Shown in pieces: positions 23,722 to 32,336 of a stretch of 38,797 bases of DNA; the stretch's first letter is position 1, and the number at the start of each line of letters is the position of its first letter. A model generated the notes under the pieces. It saw only the letters and a list, made by a program, of their open reading frames with translations, searched no databases and was not told the origin of the DNA. The position numbers and the translations under genes were made by a program. This DNA is from an uncultured Aquimarina sp. (GTDB lineage: Bacteria; Bacteroidota; Bacteroidia; Flavobacteriales; Flavobacteriaceae). The stretch lies in the NCBI GenBank assembly GCA_947496555.1, contig CANMDH010000048.1, positions 1 through 38,797 on the forward strand, in the 5' to 3' direction.

Positions 23722-25014
23722 ATGAATACACAAACACAACCCATCTTATTCATTATTTTATTTGTTTTTTGCTCAATACAAGCTCAACAGATCGATCCCG
23801 AGATTAATATCATGGCCGATGAACTTGAGAGTAAGGTAATAGAATGGAGAAGAGATTTTCATCAAAACCCCGAATTATCTAACAGAGAATTCGAAACTGC
23901 CAAAAAAATAGCCAAACACCTTAAAAGCCTGGGATTAGAAGTCACAGAAAACGTTGCGAAAACTGGCGTGGTGGCCGTTCTTAAAGGAGGCAAAGAAGGG
24001 AAAACAGTGGCTTTAAGAGCCGATATCGATGCGCTTCCGGTAAAAGAAAGAGCCGATGTACCTTTTAAATCGACCGTTACGACTACATTCCTCGATACCG
24101 AGGTTGGCGTAAGTCATGCTTGTGGTCATGATACGCATATTGCCATATTAATGGGAGTTGCAGAAATCCTAACCAAACATAAAGACAAAATAAATGGTAC
24201 TGTAAAATTTATTTTTCAACCAGCTGAAGAAGGTCCCCCACCAGGTGAAGAAGGAGGAGCAAAATTAATGATCAAAGAAGGAGTTCTTAAAAATCCAGAT
24301 GTTGATGCCATTTTTGGTTTACATATCAACTCTGGAACTGAAGTTGGAAAAATACGCTACAAGCCAGGAGGTACTATGGCCGCTGTAGAACGTTTTGTAA
24401 TCAATGTAAAAGGAAAACAGACACATGGTTCTGCTCCATGGACAGGGGTTGACCCTATCCTAATTTCAGCAAAAATAATTGATGGATTGCAGACAATTAT
24501 TAGTAGAGAATCTCCATTAGTTAATGAAGCGGCTGTAATTACCGTAGGTAAAATTACCAGTGGAGTGCGATTTAATATCATTCCAGAAAGTTCCGAAATG
24601 ATTGGCACCGTAAGAACTCTGGACCCAAAAATGAGAGAGCTTATTATTCGTAGAATGAAAGAAATGGTTCCTTCTATTGCCAAAACCTATGGCGGCGAAG
24701 CAACCATCGATTTTCAGAATAATACATCAATCACTTATAATGATCCCGACCTGGTGAAGAAAATGCTTCCAACGATCCAAGGTATTGCAGGTAAGGACAA
24801 TGTAATCTTATCAAAAGCAACTACTGGTGGAGAAGATTTTTCGTATTTTCAGGAGGTCGTACCGGGGTTTTATTTCTTTTTAGGAGGAAAAACTCCTGGA
24901 GCCGAAAAAGCTGCATCACATCATACACCAGATTTCTTTATTGATGAAAGCGGACTTAAACTTGGAGTAAAAGTGATGTCGCAACTTACGTTGGATTACC
25001 TCAACGCACAATAG
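23722..25014 (+). CDS. M20 family amidohydrolase, exported
   Basis: This is a 430-residue zinc-dependent amidohydrolase/carboxypeptidase of the N-acyl-amino-acid or hippurate hydrolase type. A signal peptide is visible (PILFIILFVFCSIQAQ, cut near 21-22). LRADIDALPV (98-107), HACGHDTH (132-139) and FQPAEEG (165-171) supply the metal ligands and the general-base Glu. The lid domain begins near 205. TTGGEDFSYF near 370-379 gives the last metal-site residues. Outside the cytoplasm it would release amino acids from N-acyl or peptide conjugates. It sits 5 bases after the DsrE-like gene and 14 before the FMN enzyme gene, so it is almost certainly cotranscribed with both. Confidence 0.92.
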   Translation: MNTQTQPILFIILFVFCSIQAQQIDPEINIMADELESKVIEWRRDFHQNPELSNREFETAKKIAKHLKSLGLEVTENVAKTGVVAVLKGGKEGKTVALRADIDALPVKERADVPFKSTVTTTFLDTEVGVSHACGHDTHIAILMGVAEILTKHKDKINGTVKFIFQPAEEGPPPGEEGGAKLMIKEGVLKNPDVDAIFGLHINSGTEVGKIRYKPGGTMAAVERFVINVKGKQTHGSAPWTGVDPILISAKIIDGLQTIISRESPLVNEAAVITVGKITSGVRFNIIPESSEMIGTVRTLDPKMRELIIRRMKEMVPSIAKTYGGEATIDFQNNTSITYNDPDLVKKMLPTIQGIAGKDNVILSKATTGGEDFSYFQEVVPGFYFFLGGKTPGAEKAASHHTPDFFIDESGLKLGVKVMSQLTLDYLNAQ

Positions 25015-25028
25015 ACAGTGAAAAATAA

Positions 25029-26591
25029 ATGGAAAGTATACTTAATTTTTTAGGCTCAATTTCCTGGTGGATGTGGATGATTATTGTATTAGCTTTAATT
25101 GCCATACGTGATGTGTTTTTTAATAAAAGACATACTATAAAACACAACTTTCCTATTATTGGCCATTTTCGTTATATGCTAGAAAGTATTGGTCCAGAAA
25201 TGAGGCAGTATTTTGTAGCAAACAATCGCGAAGAACTTCCTTTTAATCGTATAGAAAGAGGTTGGGTATATGCTTCATCAAAAAACGAGAACAATTACGA
25301 AGGTTTTGGAACCGATAGAGACATCTATCTTCATCAACATATTTTTGTAAAAAATTGTATGATTCCTTTCAAAATGGCTAAAGATCATCCTAATAAACAG
25401 GATAAATCTTTTCTTCCATGTGCAAAAGTAATGGGATTATACAACCAGCGTAAAAAACCATATCGTCCCGGTTCAATAATAAATGTATCCGCAATGAGTT
25501 TTGGATCTCTTTCTGCAAAAGCAGTAGAATCCCTAAACGTTGGAGTCCAAAAATCAAATGCTTTTCATAATACAGGAGAAGGTGGTCTTTCTCCCTATCA
25601 CAGTAATGGCGGAGACGTTATTTTTCATTTCGGAACAGGATATTTTGGTGTTCGAGATGATGATGGTAATTTTTCAATGCAAAAATTAAAGGAGTTGGTG
25701 CAAACAAATCCTTTTATAAGAGCTATTGAAATTAAATTATCTCAAGGGGCCAAACCTGGAAAAGGAGGCGTACTACCAGGTAAAAAGATCACTCCTGAGA
25801 TTGCAAAAATTCGAGGTGTCGAAGTAGGTAAAGATGTACTATCGCCTTCCTCACATACAGCATTTACTAGTGTTTCCGAACTTTTGCAATTCGTTGAAGA
25901 TATCGCTCAGGAAACTGGATTACCTGTAGGAGTCAAAGCAGCAATTGGTAAAACCGAACAATGGGAACTACTGGCACAACACATGGTAAAAACAAACAGA
26001 GGTCCCGATTTTATAACCATAGATGGTGGTGAAGGAGGCACTGGTGCTGCTCCCCCTAGTTTTGCAGATCATGTTTCATTACCATGGGTATATGGATTTA
26101 CAGCTATCTATAAAATCTTCCAAAAACATAACCTTACAGATCGTGTCGTTTTTATAGGTAGTGGAAAACTAGGATTCCCGGCCAAAGCTGCTATGGCTTT
26201 TGCTATGGGAGTAGATTGTATTAATGTTGCTCGCGAAGCTATGATGAGCATCGGATGTATTCAAGCACAAATATGTCATACCAATCGATGTCCAAGCGGT
26301 GTTGCCACGCAAAGCAAGTGGCTACAAAACGGAATTAATGTACCCTTAAAATCTGATCGTTTGGCACAATATTTTAAGACCTTCAGAAAAGAATTTATAG
26401 AAATCACCCATGCATCAGGATATGAACATCCTTGTCTGTTCACAATGCAGGACGTAGATCTTAATGTGGATGATGGCGAACTAACCAAGACACTTGAAGA
26501 ATCTTTTAAGTACATTAAGACCCCGGTAGAATATACCTGTGCCGAAGATCTAAAACAATGCACCTATCTTGGCGGTGGTTATGCAAAATAA
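25029..26591 (+). CDS. FMN-binding glutamate-synthase-like enzyme, membrane-anchored
   Basis: This 520-residue protein has one N-terminal membrane segment (about 10-28, ISWWMWMIIVLALIAI) and then a stand-alone FMN/Fe-S domain of the GltB family. FGSLSAKAVESLN, GEGGLSPYH, KLSQGAKPGKGG and TIDGGEGGTGAAP are the FMN- and substrate-binding barrel motifs. MSIGCIQAQICHTNRCPSGV carries the three cysteines of the 3Fe-4S cluster. It has no amidotransferase domain, so it is not a complete glutamate synthase and the real substrate is unknown. It follows the M20 gene by 14 bases and is followed after 29 bases by another membrane-anchored protein. Confidence 0.9.
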   Translation: MESILNFLGSISWWMWMIIVLALIAIRDVFFNKRHTIKHNFPIIGHFRYMLESIGPEMRQYFVANNREELPFNRIERGWVYASSKNENNYEGFGTDRDIYLHQHIFVKNCMIPFKMAKDHPNKQDKSFLPCAKVMGLYNQRKKPYRPGSIINVSAMSFGSLSAKAVESLNVGVQKSNAFHNTGEGGLSPYHSNGGDVIFHFGTGYFGVRDDDGNFSMQKLKELVQTNPFIRAIEIKLSQGAKPGKGGVLPGKKITPEIAKIRGVEVGKDVLSPSSHTAFTSVSELLQFVEDIAQETGLPVGVKAAIGKTEQWELLAQHMVKTNRGPDFITIDGGEGGTGAAPPSFADHVSLPWVYGFTAIYKIFQKHNLTDRVVFIGSGKLGFPAKAAMAFAMGVDCINVAREAMMSIGCIQAQICHTNRCPSGVATQSKWLQNGINVPLKSDRLAQYFKTFRKEFIEITHASGYEHPCLFTMQDVDLNVDDGELTKTLEESFKYIKTPVEYTCAEDLKQCTYLGGGYAK

Positions 26592-26620
26592 ATAAACTAA
26601 AAAAACACTCTATTTGTATT

Positions 26621-27139
26621 ATGGATCTCGAAATCATTCCTTTAGCTATATCATTAATCCCTTCAACATTGATAACCATACTTGCCATCTTTTTCTTTAA
26701 ACAGCACACCAACAATGAAGAAAGGCGTCGTAGATTTCTTTTACACCGAGAAAATCAAAAACAGGCGTTTCCGCTAAAATTACAGGCATATGAACGTATG
26801 GTTTTGTTTTTGGAAAGAATTTCTCCTGGTAAACTCCTTACCAGAATGGCACCCGTTGGGGAGGACAAAGAAAGCTATCAGTCCATGTTAGTTCATACTA
26901 TTGATCAGGAATTTGAACATAACCTCACCCAACAGATTTATGTATCTGATGAGTGTTGGAACACCATTAAGGCCGCAAAAAACGCAACCATAGCCATGAT
27001 TAGAAAAACTACCATGAAAGAGGAAGTAGACTCTGCGGATAAAATGAGACAAATACTCCTTACCGAACTGATAGAAAAAGGAGCTCCCAGCGATGCTGCC
27101 TTGGCTTTTATCAAAGAAGAGATTGGGGATTTGTTTTAA
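26621..27139 (+). CDS. Membrane-anchored conserved protein, 172 aa (DUF7935-like)
   Basis: The protein starts at ATG 26621 (MDLEIIPLAISLIPSTL) with one membrane segment at about 5-26. A basic stretch (NNEERRRRFLLHRENQKQ) would sit in the cytoplasm. The rest is a mostly helical domain that includes PLKLQAYERMVLFLERISPG, FEHNLTQQIYVSDECWNTIKAA and LIEKGAPSDAALAFIKEEIGDLF. It matches my memory of a conserved flavobacterial family (DUF7935), function unknown. An upstream ATG at 26558 lies inside the FMN enzyme gene and would hide the membrane segment, so I reject it. It is the last gene of the apparent four-gene operon. Confidence 0.82.
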   Translation: MDLEIIPLAISLIPSTLITILAIFFFKQHTNNEERRRRFLLHRENQKQAFPLKLQAYERMVLFLERISPGKLLTRMAPVGEDKESYQSMLVHTIDQEFEHNLTQQIYVSDECWNTIKAAKNATIAMIRKTTMKEEVDSADKMRQILLTELIEKGAPSDAALAFIKEEIGDLF

Positions 27140-27250
27140 AAGTTATTATTACTTTAGATGACCTTGCTTTTTTCAGAACTACCAGACTAAAAATCAAACA
27201 CTTTTATGTAACAATCTACATTTTCTTTCATCTTTAATAAAAATTAAAAG

Positions 27251-28312
27251 ATGAAAACAAGTATTCTACTATCGGCAATTTTATTTATCGTAACCACAAA
27301 TCTATATGCACAAGAACATGCAATTGTAAAAATCATTGAACAATATGCAAGTGATCACAAATTTAACGGAACCATTTTGATCAAAAAGGAAGATACTGTG
27401 CTTCATCATAAAAGTTATGGACTGGCCAATCGAGAGTTTAATGTAAAAAACAGTATAGATACCCGCTACAAGATTGCTTCTATTACCAAACTATTCACTG
27501 CAGTATTAATCTACCAACTTGTAGAACAAGAAAAAGTTAAATTAGACAATTTAATTGTAGACTACTATCCAAATTATAAAGGGGAAGGAAAAAACAAAGT
27601 AACCATACATCAACTTCTTACTTCAACTTCCGGAATCGAAAATTTAGAGAAAAAAGGTGATCAAGTATACGAAAAGAGATTAACAATAGATCAAATTATT
27701 AGTAAATATGCTAGTGGACCTCTAGAATTTATGCCGGGTTCAAAATTTAGTTACAATAACGCCGATTATATAATTCTTGGTAAGATTCTTGAAAATATTT
27801 ATGATGTTTCTTTCAAACAAATTATTAAACAACAAATCCTAGATCCATTAAATATGAAAAACACTGGAGTTTTTGACTATGAGGTGGTATCAAAATTAGC
27901 ACAATGTTATTGGAGAAATGAAAAAACAGGTAAGTCCGAAAGGGATGTCCCCTACTTTATAGAAAACTATTACGCATCAGGGGCAATGTATTCCACCACA
28001 AGTGATTTGCTAACTTTTACTGATGCTTTATTCAATAATCAACTTATAAACAAAAATAATCTATCAAAGCTGCTGGAAACAGAATCTAATATTGAAAAAT
28101 TTGACAATTATGCCAGTGGTTTATGGTCTTTTTCGTTTAAAGATGATGATATGACAAATAATATTGCTTCTAGACCTGGCACCATTTGGGGAGCAGAAAC
28201 TATGTTACAACGGTTTATTGAAAAAAAAACATCTATTATTTTGTTATCTAATGGGATGGAAACCTCAAATACCTGGGAGCTACTTCGTATGCTACAACCC
28301 TATTTAAAATAA
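27251..28312 (+). CDS. Serine hydrolase of the beta-lactamase class C family
   Basis: This is a 353-residue exported enzyme with a signal peptide (MKTSILLSAILFIVTTNLYA, cut near 20-21). The catalytic SxxK is SITK at 77-80 (Ser77, Lys80). The second motif YxN is Tyr168-Asn169-Asn170 in KFSYNNADY. LLTSTSGI at about 122-129 is the segment usual between them. The family includes esterases, D-aminopeptidases, penicillin-binding proteins and AmpC enzymes, and the substrate is not readable. The gene stands alone, 110 bases after the preceding operon, with an A-rich leader (AAAATTAAAAGATG). It is convergent with the patatin gene 33 bases away. Confidence 0.9.
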   Translation: MKTSILLSAILFIVTTNLYAQEHAIVKIIEQYASDHKFNGTILIKKEDTVLHHKSYGLANREFNVKNSIDTRYKIASITKLFTAVLIYQLVEQEKVKLDNLIVDYYPNYKGEGKNKVTIHQLLTSTSGIENLEKKGDQVYEKRLTIDQIISKYASGPLEFMPGSKFSYNNADYIILGKILENIYDVSFKQIIKQQILDPLNMKNTGVFDYEVVSKLAQCYWRNEKTGKSERDVPYFIENYYASGAMYSTTSDLLTFTDALFNNQLINKNNLSKLLETESNIEKFDNYASGLWSFSFKDDDMTNNIASRPGTIWGAETMLQRFIEKKTSIILLSNGMETSNTWELLRMLQPYLK

Positions 28313-28345
28313 CCTTTTATTATACAAATTTGTTGTATCGCTTTA

Positions 28346-29269
28346 TTACCCTGCCAAATCTATATCTTTAAGTTTATTTTCTTCAGCTTGTTTTGCTTTT
28401 TGGGCAGCATATTCGAATCCCTGTCGCCACCAGTTGCTCATCAGTTTTTTGTTAAAAACCAAGGAGTTTTCAGTAAGTTTTGAGGGAGTATAGTATAAAT
28501 TTAAAGGAACATCTTTATTAATAGCAGCAAGTTTACCAACAATAGTATCATGACCTTCCACCTGATCTAGCATATATCCGAACAGATTCACCATTAAAGA
28601 AAATGGGTTCTTACCCAATACGTTATTACGTTCCATGTTTTCGGACTCAAGTATGATAGCATCAACCTCGGTAGCACCACGACGAATAGCCTCTCGTATT
28701 GGAACCATACATCCAAAACCACCATCAGCATACTCGCATCCATTCTTGGTAACCAGACTCATAAAAGGGACATAATTACAAGATATCCATATCCAATCAC
28801 AAAAATCTTCGTACGTAAAATCATTGATCGATTTATATTCGGTTTTGCTTCTAGTTAAGTTTGAGACGGTAACCACTACATCTTCCACACTTTGTTGTGC
28901 AAGTTTAAAATCCGTTTCAGAAAAATTTCTTCGTATTGCGCGCCTTAGGTTCTTACTTTCTCCAAATGTTCTTTTTAGCTTAATAAACTGCCATAGTGAT
29001 GAAAAAAAATTGATAGAAACGAACTCTCTGTTTCCTTTTTTACGCACTCTAAAAGGATTCACATTAAAAATGGTACGCTGATTTACGTTTGTATAGATAT
29101 CGTATACTTTCTCGATATTTCCTAATGCCAAATGAGGGATCAACAGACTCCCTGTCGAGGTCCCCAGAAAAAGATCATACTTTTTACCTTGTTCCTGCAT
29201 TAAATATTGCGCTACACCACCGGCATAGGCACCTTTACTTCCACCACCCGAAATTACTAATGCTTTCAT
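28346..29269 (-). CDS. Patatin-like phospholipase, paralogue B
   Basis: This 307-residue cytoplasmic-type lipid acyl hydrolase has the SGGGSKGAYAGG oxyanion loop at 7-18. The nucleophile elbow GTSTG is at 36-40 (Ser38). The catalytic Asp of the dyad is Asp182 in ADGGFG. It has no signal peptide. I start it at ATG 29269 (MKALVISGG), one base after the upstream gene's TAA; a longer frame from 29305 overlaps that gene and lacks homology. The upstream gene is a close paralogue, so this pair arose by tandem duplication. It likely hydrolyses phospholipids or neutral lipids inside the cell. Confidence 0.9.
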   Translation of the reverse strand: MKALVISGGGSKGAYAGGVAQYLMQEQGKKYDLFLGTSTGSLLIPHLALGNIEKVYDIYTNVNQRTIFNVNPFRVRKKGNREFVSINFFSSLWQFIKLKRTFGESKNLRRAIRRNFSETDFKLAQQSVEDVVVTVSNLTRSKTEYKSINDFTYEDFCDWIWISCNYVPFMSLVTKNGCEYADGGFGCMVPIREAIRRGATEVDAIILESENMERNNVLGKNPFSLMVNLFGYMLDQVEGHDTIVGKLAAINKDVPLNLYYTPSKLTENSLVFNKKLMSNWWRQGFEYAAQKAKQAEENKLKDIDLAG

Positions 29270-29270
29270 C

Positions 29271-30164
29271 TTATATTGGATTAGAAATATTTTTTTTCTT
29301 GGCAAATGTATATCCTTTCTTCCACCATTTTGTCATCTTTTCTTTATCAAAAATTAGTGAGTTTGTCGTAAGTACAACAGGGGTGTAATAAAGATCGATC
29401 AGAACATTTTGATCTCGAGCCATGAATTTACCTATTTTAATATTTTGATGTTCAATCTGATCCATCATAAAATTTACCATATTAGTAATTAAAGAGAAAG
29501 GATTTCTTGTAGGCATACGATTCAGATAATTTACCTCGGTTTCGAGTACAATAACATCTACCTTGGTTGCACCCCGATGTATAGCTTCTTCAATAGGAAC
29601 CATTGATCCTAATCCCCCATCGACATAATCACAGTTGTTCTTTCGTACCAAACTCATAAATGGAGGGTAATTACACGAGATCCAGATCCAGTCCAAATAA
29701 TCCTGATACTTACAGTCTTTTACCGATTTGTATTCTACCTCATTCGTAGAAAGATTCGTTACGGTAATAACTACATCACTTTCTAGTGACTGCAATTTTT
29801 TGAAGTCTTCTTCGGAAATTGCACTATCAATAAGGTGCCTAAGATTATGACTATCCCCAAAGGATTTTTTTCCTTTGATAAAATTTCGAAGTACGTTAAA
29901 ATGATTAATACTTATATCGACATACCCTCTTTTCTTTTTTATAATAAAAGGGCAACTGGTAAATATTGAAGATTGCGTAACATTGGTATAAAATTCTTTT
30001 ATCTCGCCAATTTTAGAAAGTGCCAGATGGGACACCAATAAACTTCCTGTAGAAGTCCCCACAAACAAATCGTATTTTCTACCTAAATCTTGTATTAGAT
30101 ACTGCGCAACACCTCCTGCAAAAGCTCCTTTACTACCGCCTCCGGAAATTACCAATGCGCGCAT
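29271..30164 (-). CDS. Patatin-like phospholipase, paralogue A
   Basis: This 297-residue patatin domain protein is arranged like its downstream neighbour: SGGGSKGAFAGG (7-18), GTSTG (36-40, Ser38) and the VDGGLG dyad motif. Identity with paralogue B is high at the active site (for example EYKS, DWIWISCNY, PFMSLV and RNPFSL versus KNPFSL) but lower in the middle, where the YVDISINHFNVLRNF section differs. It starts 8 bases after the stop of the M1 peptidase gene and its own stop is one base before the next ATG. The three genes therefore form a tight operon. Confidence 0.9.
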   Translation of the reverse strand: MRALVISGGGSKGAFAGGVAQYLIQDLGRKYDLFVGTSTGSLLVSHLALSKIGEIKEFYTNVTQSSIFTSCPFIIKKKRGYVDISINHFNVLRNFIKGKKSFGDSHNLRHLIDSAISEEDFKKLQSLESDVVITVTNLSTNEVEYKSVKDCKYQDYLDWIWISCNYPPFMSLVRKNNCDYVDGGLGSMVPIEEAIHRGATKVDVIVLETEVNYLNRMPTRNPFSLITNMVNFMMDQIEHQNIKIGKFMARDQNVLIDLYYTPVVLTTNSLIFDKEKMTKWWKKGYTFAKKKNISNPI

Positions 30165-30172
30165 GTTGTTTA

Positions 30173-32257
30173 TTATGGGGTTAATTTTTTTAAAATATAG
30201 TCTTGCTGATTCTTTGGCAAACCATCCTTTAAAACTACATATTTCTTTTTATATTTTTCGTCTTTTAATAATTTATCAAGAATTTTTCTGCATGCATTTC
30301 TAAAACGCCAGTTATGATGCGTTGCTCCTTCTACGAGATTTACCAGTGATGAGTCAGAGAAAGCCTGCAAACTTTCTAAATAGGTAAAAGCATTTTCGCG
30401 AGTACTGAAATGATATTTTGAAGAAGTATATCCAGACAATTCCAGATAAAACTGTTGATGCTTATTGATTTCATAATCTTGGGTGCTTAAGGCCAATACC
30501 AACCATAATATCCTTACATTTCTATCATTAAAACCTATAATATCCTTTGTACTATCAAGGTATTGTTTTCTTTTTTCAGGGAAATTAGCCCATATGTGAT
30601 ACAATGCAGGCTCTATGGTTGCATACGAAGGATCTTTGAGTAGCGACTCGTACTGTTTTTGCAAGTCTGAAGGTATCGTACTAAGCGTACTAGCAATTGC
30701 CTGGCGTACAAAAATGTTATTGGTTTCAAAGGCTTTATCGTATAGTGCAATTGCCTCGGGCGCGGTTTTACCTTCTAATTGATATACCACTTCTTGACCT
30801 AGATAGTCATTGACAGGAAAATCCAATGCTTTTGACAAAGTGCTCCATTTGCCAGCCATTGGTTGTGTACGTTCCTGTGCAAGGCTTAAATAATTTTTAA
30901 TGAATGTAGACTCAGTAAGAATATCTAATGCTTCTTGCGAAGGAAATGCAACATTCTCTAACCATGTTTTCTTAAACTCTGAAAGATCTGTACCACTTAC
31001 CTCTTGTGCTACGCTTATAAAGTCATCTGTGGTTACATTCTTGTATTTATACTTTTCAAGATAGTTATGAATTGTAATTTTAAAACTGGTATCTCCTATC
31101 ATTTCTCGCAATGCATGAAGTGTCCAAGCTCCTTTTTGATAAAAAGTCAACGAACTTGCTTTGGGATCCAATAACGAGGTAGCATTTGGAGTTTTGGATA
31201 GTGCAGTAAGTTGTTCTGCACTTTCATAAAGCTTGTACAGAAAATAATCATCTCCAAAAATCTCTTTTTCTACCAAAAGAGCATAATAGGTCGCAAAACC
31301 TTCCTGTAGCCAGTGATGGGTTCCTTCTGTTTCGGTAACCAGGTCTCCAAACCATTGGTGGGCCAATTCATGTGCATTTACATTAATATAATTTCGATCA
31401 GTAAAAGCGGTTTCATCTACTACAAAAGCATCAGAAAAGATGGTTGTACCTGTATTTTCCATTCCGGCATATAAAAAATCCTTTACAGGAACTTGTTTAT
31501 AATTCTGCCACGGAAAAGGAAACCCTATTTCTTTTTCCAAAAAATCAAACATTCGTTTGCTATGGCGGTAGGTAGATTCAAATTTATCTTTATCCATTGG
31601 ATAATAATACATTTCTATGGGAATCCCGCTTTCTGAAGTTTCAACGACTTTATCATATTTACCAATAGCCATTGCCAGAAGATAACTGCTCATAGGTTGT
31701 TGCATATCATATTTCCAGCGTTGTACAGAATCATTTATGGCTTTCGTTTTTAATAATTTCCCATTAGCAATTACCTCATAACCTTTGGTATATGCGATGG
31801 TAAGATCAAACGTTACCTTTTCATTCATATCATCAAAACTAGGAACCCAATTAGAAGTGTACTTGCCTTGACCCTGAGTCCAGACCTGATGATTCCCTTG
31901 ATAATCCTTTACAAAATATAGTGCCTTAGTTGGTTTCGCTCTATATTGAATATTAAGGCTATGTTCGGTATTTGCCTTGAAATCTGATGAAACAACTATC
32001 TTCTTATCATTATAATCGAAGTTTATATTTTCACCATCCAATTGCACCAATTCGATCTTCATTTTTTGGGCATCTACATAGATGGATTCTGTTTCTTTCA
32101 GAATCGTAAATGTATAGCTTACCGATCCTTTTACCTCCTTATTTTTGGCATCAACAGTAACCTCTATTTGCCCCGTTAAGAAGTCAACACTTTGGGTTTG
32201 TTGCGCGACACTTCCGAAGGAAATAAAAAACAAAAACGTATATATAATAACTCGCAT
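30173..32257 (-). CDS. M1 family metallo-aminopeptidase, exported
   Basis: This 694-residue gluzincin aminopeptidase has a signal peptide (VIIYTFLFFISFGSVAQ). The N-terminal beta domain spans about 22-210. AGMENTG (264-270) is the family's substrate-binding GxMEN loop. HELAH at 296-300 and Glu319 in WLQEGFATY form the zinc site (HExxH-18-E). The C-terminal part (about 440-694) is a helical HEAT-like domain. It would remove N-terminal amino acids from peptides in the periplasm or at the cell surface. It leads a compact operon with two patatin genes, and the CocE-type hydrolase gene lies 79 bases upstream on the same strand. Confidence 0.93.
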   Translation of the reverse strand: MRVIIYTFLFFISFGSVAQQTQSVDFLTGQIEVTVDAKNKEVKGSVSYTFTILKETESIYVDAQKMKIELVQLDGENINFDYNDKKIVVSSDFKANTEHSLNIQYRAKPTKALYFVKDYQGNHQVWTQGQGKYTSNWVPSFDDMNEKVTFDLTIAYTKGYEVIANGKLLKTKAINDSVQRWKYDMQQPMSSYLLAMAIGKYDKVVETSESGIPIEMYYYPMDKDKFESTYRHSKRMFDFLEKEIGFPFPWQNYKQVPVKDFLYAGMENTGTTIFSDAFVVDETAFTDRNYINVNAHELAHQWFGDLVTETEGTHHWLQEGFATYYALLVEKEIFGDDYFLYKLYESAEQLTALSKTPNATSLLDPKASSLTFYQKGAWTLHALREMIGDTSFKITIHNYLEKYKYKNVTTDDFISVAQEVSGTDLSEFKKTWLENVAFPSQEALDILTESTFIKNYLSLAQERTQPMAGKWSTLSKALDFPVNDYLGQEVVYQLEGKTAPEAIALYDKAFETNNIFVRQAIASTLSTIPSDLQKQYESLLKDPSYATIEPALYHIWANFPEKRKQYLDSTKDIIGFNDRNVRILWLVLALSTQDYEINKHQQFYLELSGYTSSKYHFSTRENAFTYLESLQAFSDSSLVNLVEGATHHNWRFRNACRKILDKLLKDEKYKKKYVVLKDGLPKNQQDYILKKLTP

Positions 32258-32336
32258 AGTCTGATTTAATCAAATGTTCTGTCAAAATAACGAATTTAGT
32301 ATCGTAATGTGGCAGAATGCCTAGAGTAAGGCTCTT

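Noticed and set aside
28313-28345. ATACAA/TTGTAT hairpin between the convergent serine hydrolase and patatin genes
   Set aside because: Only six AT-rich pairs and no T run, so it is too weak to call a terminator.
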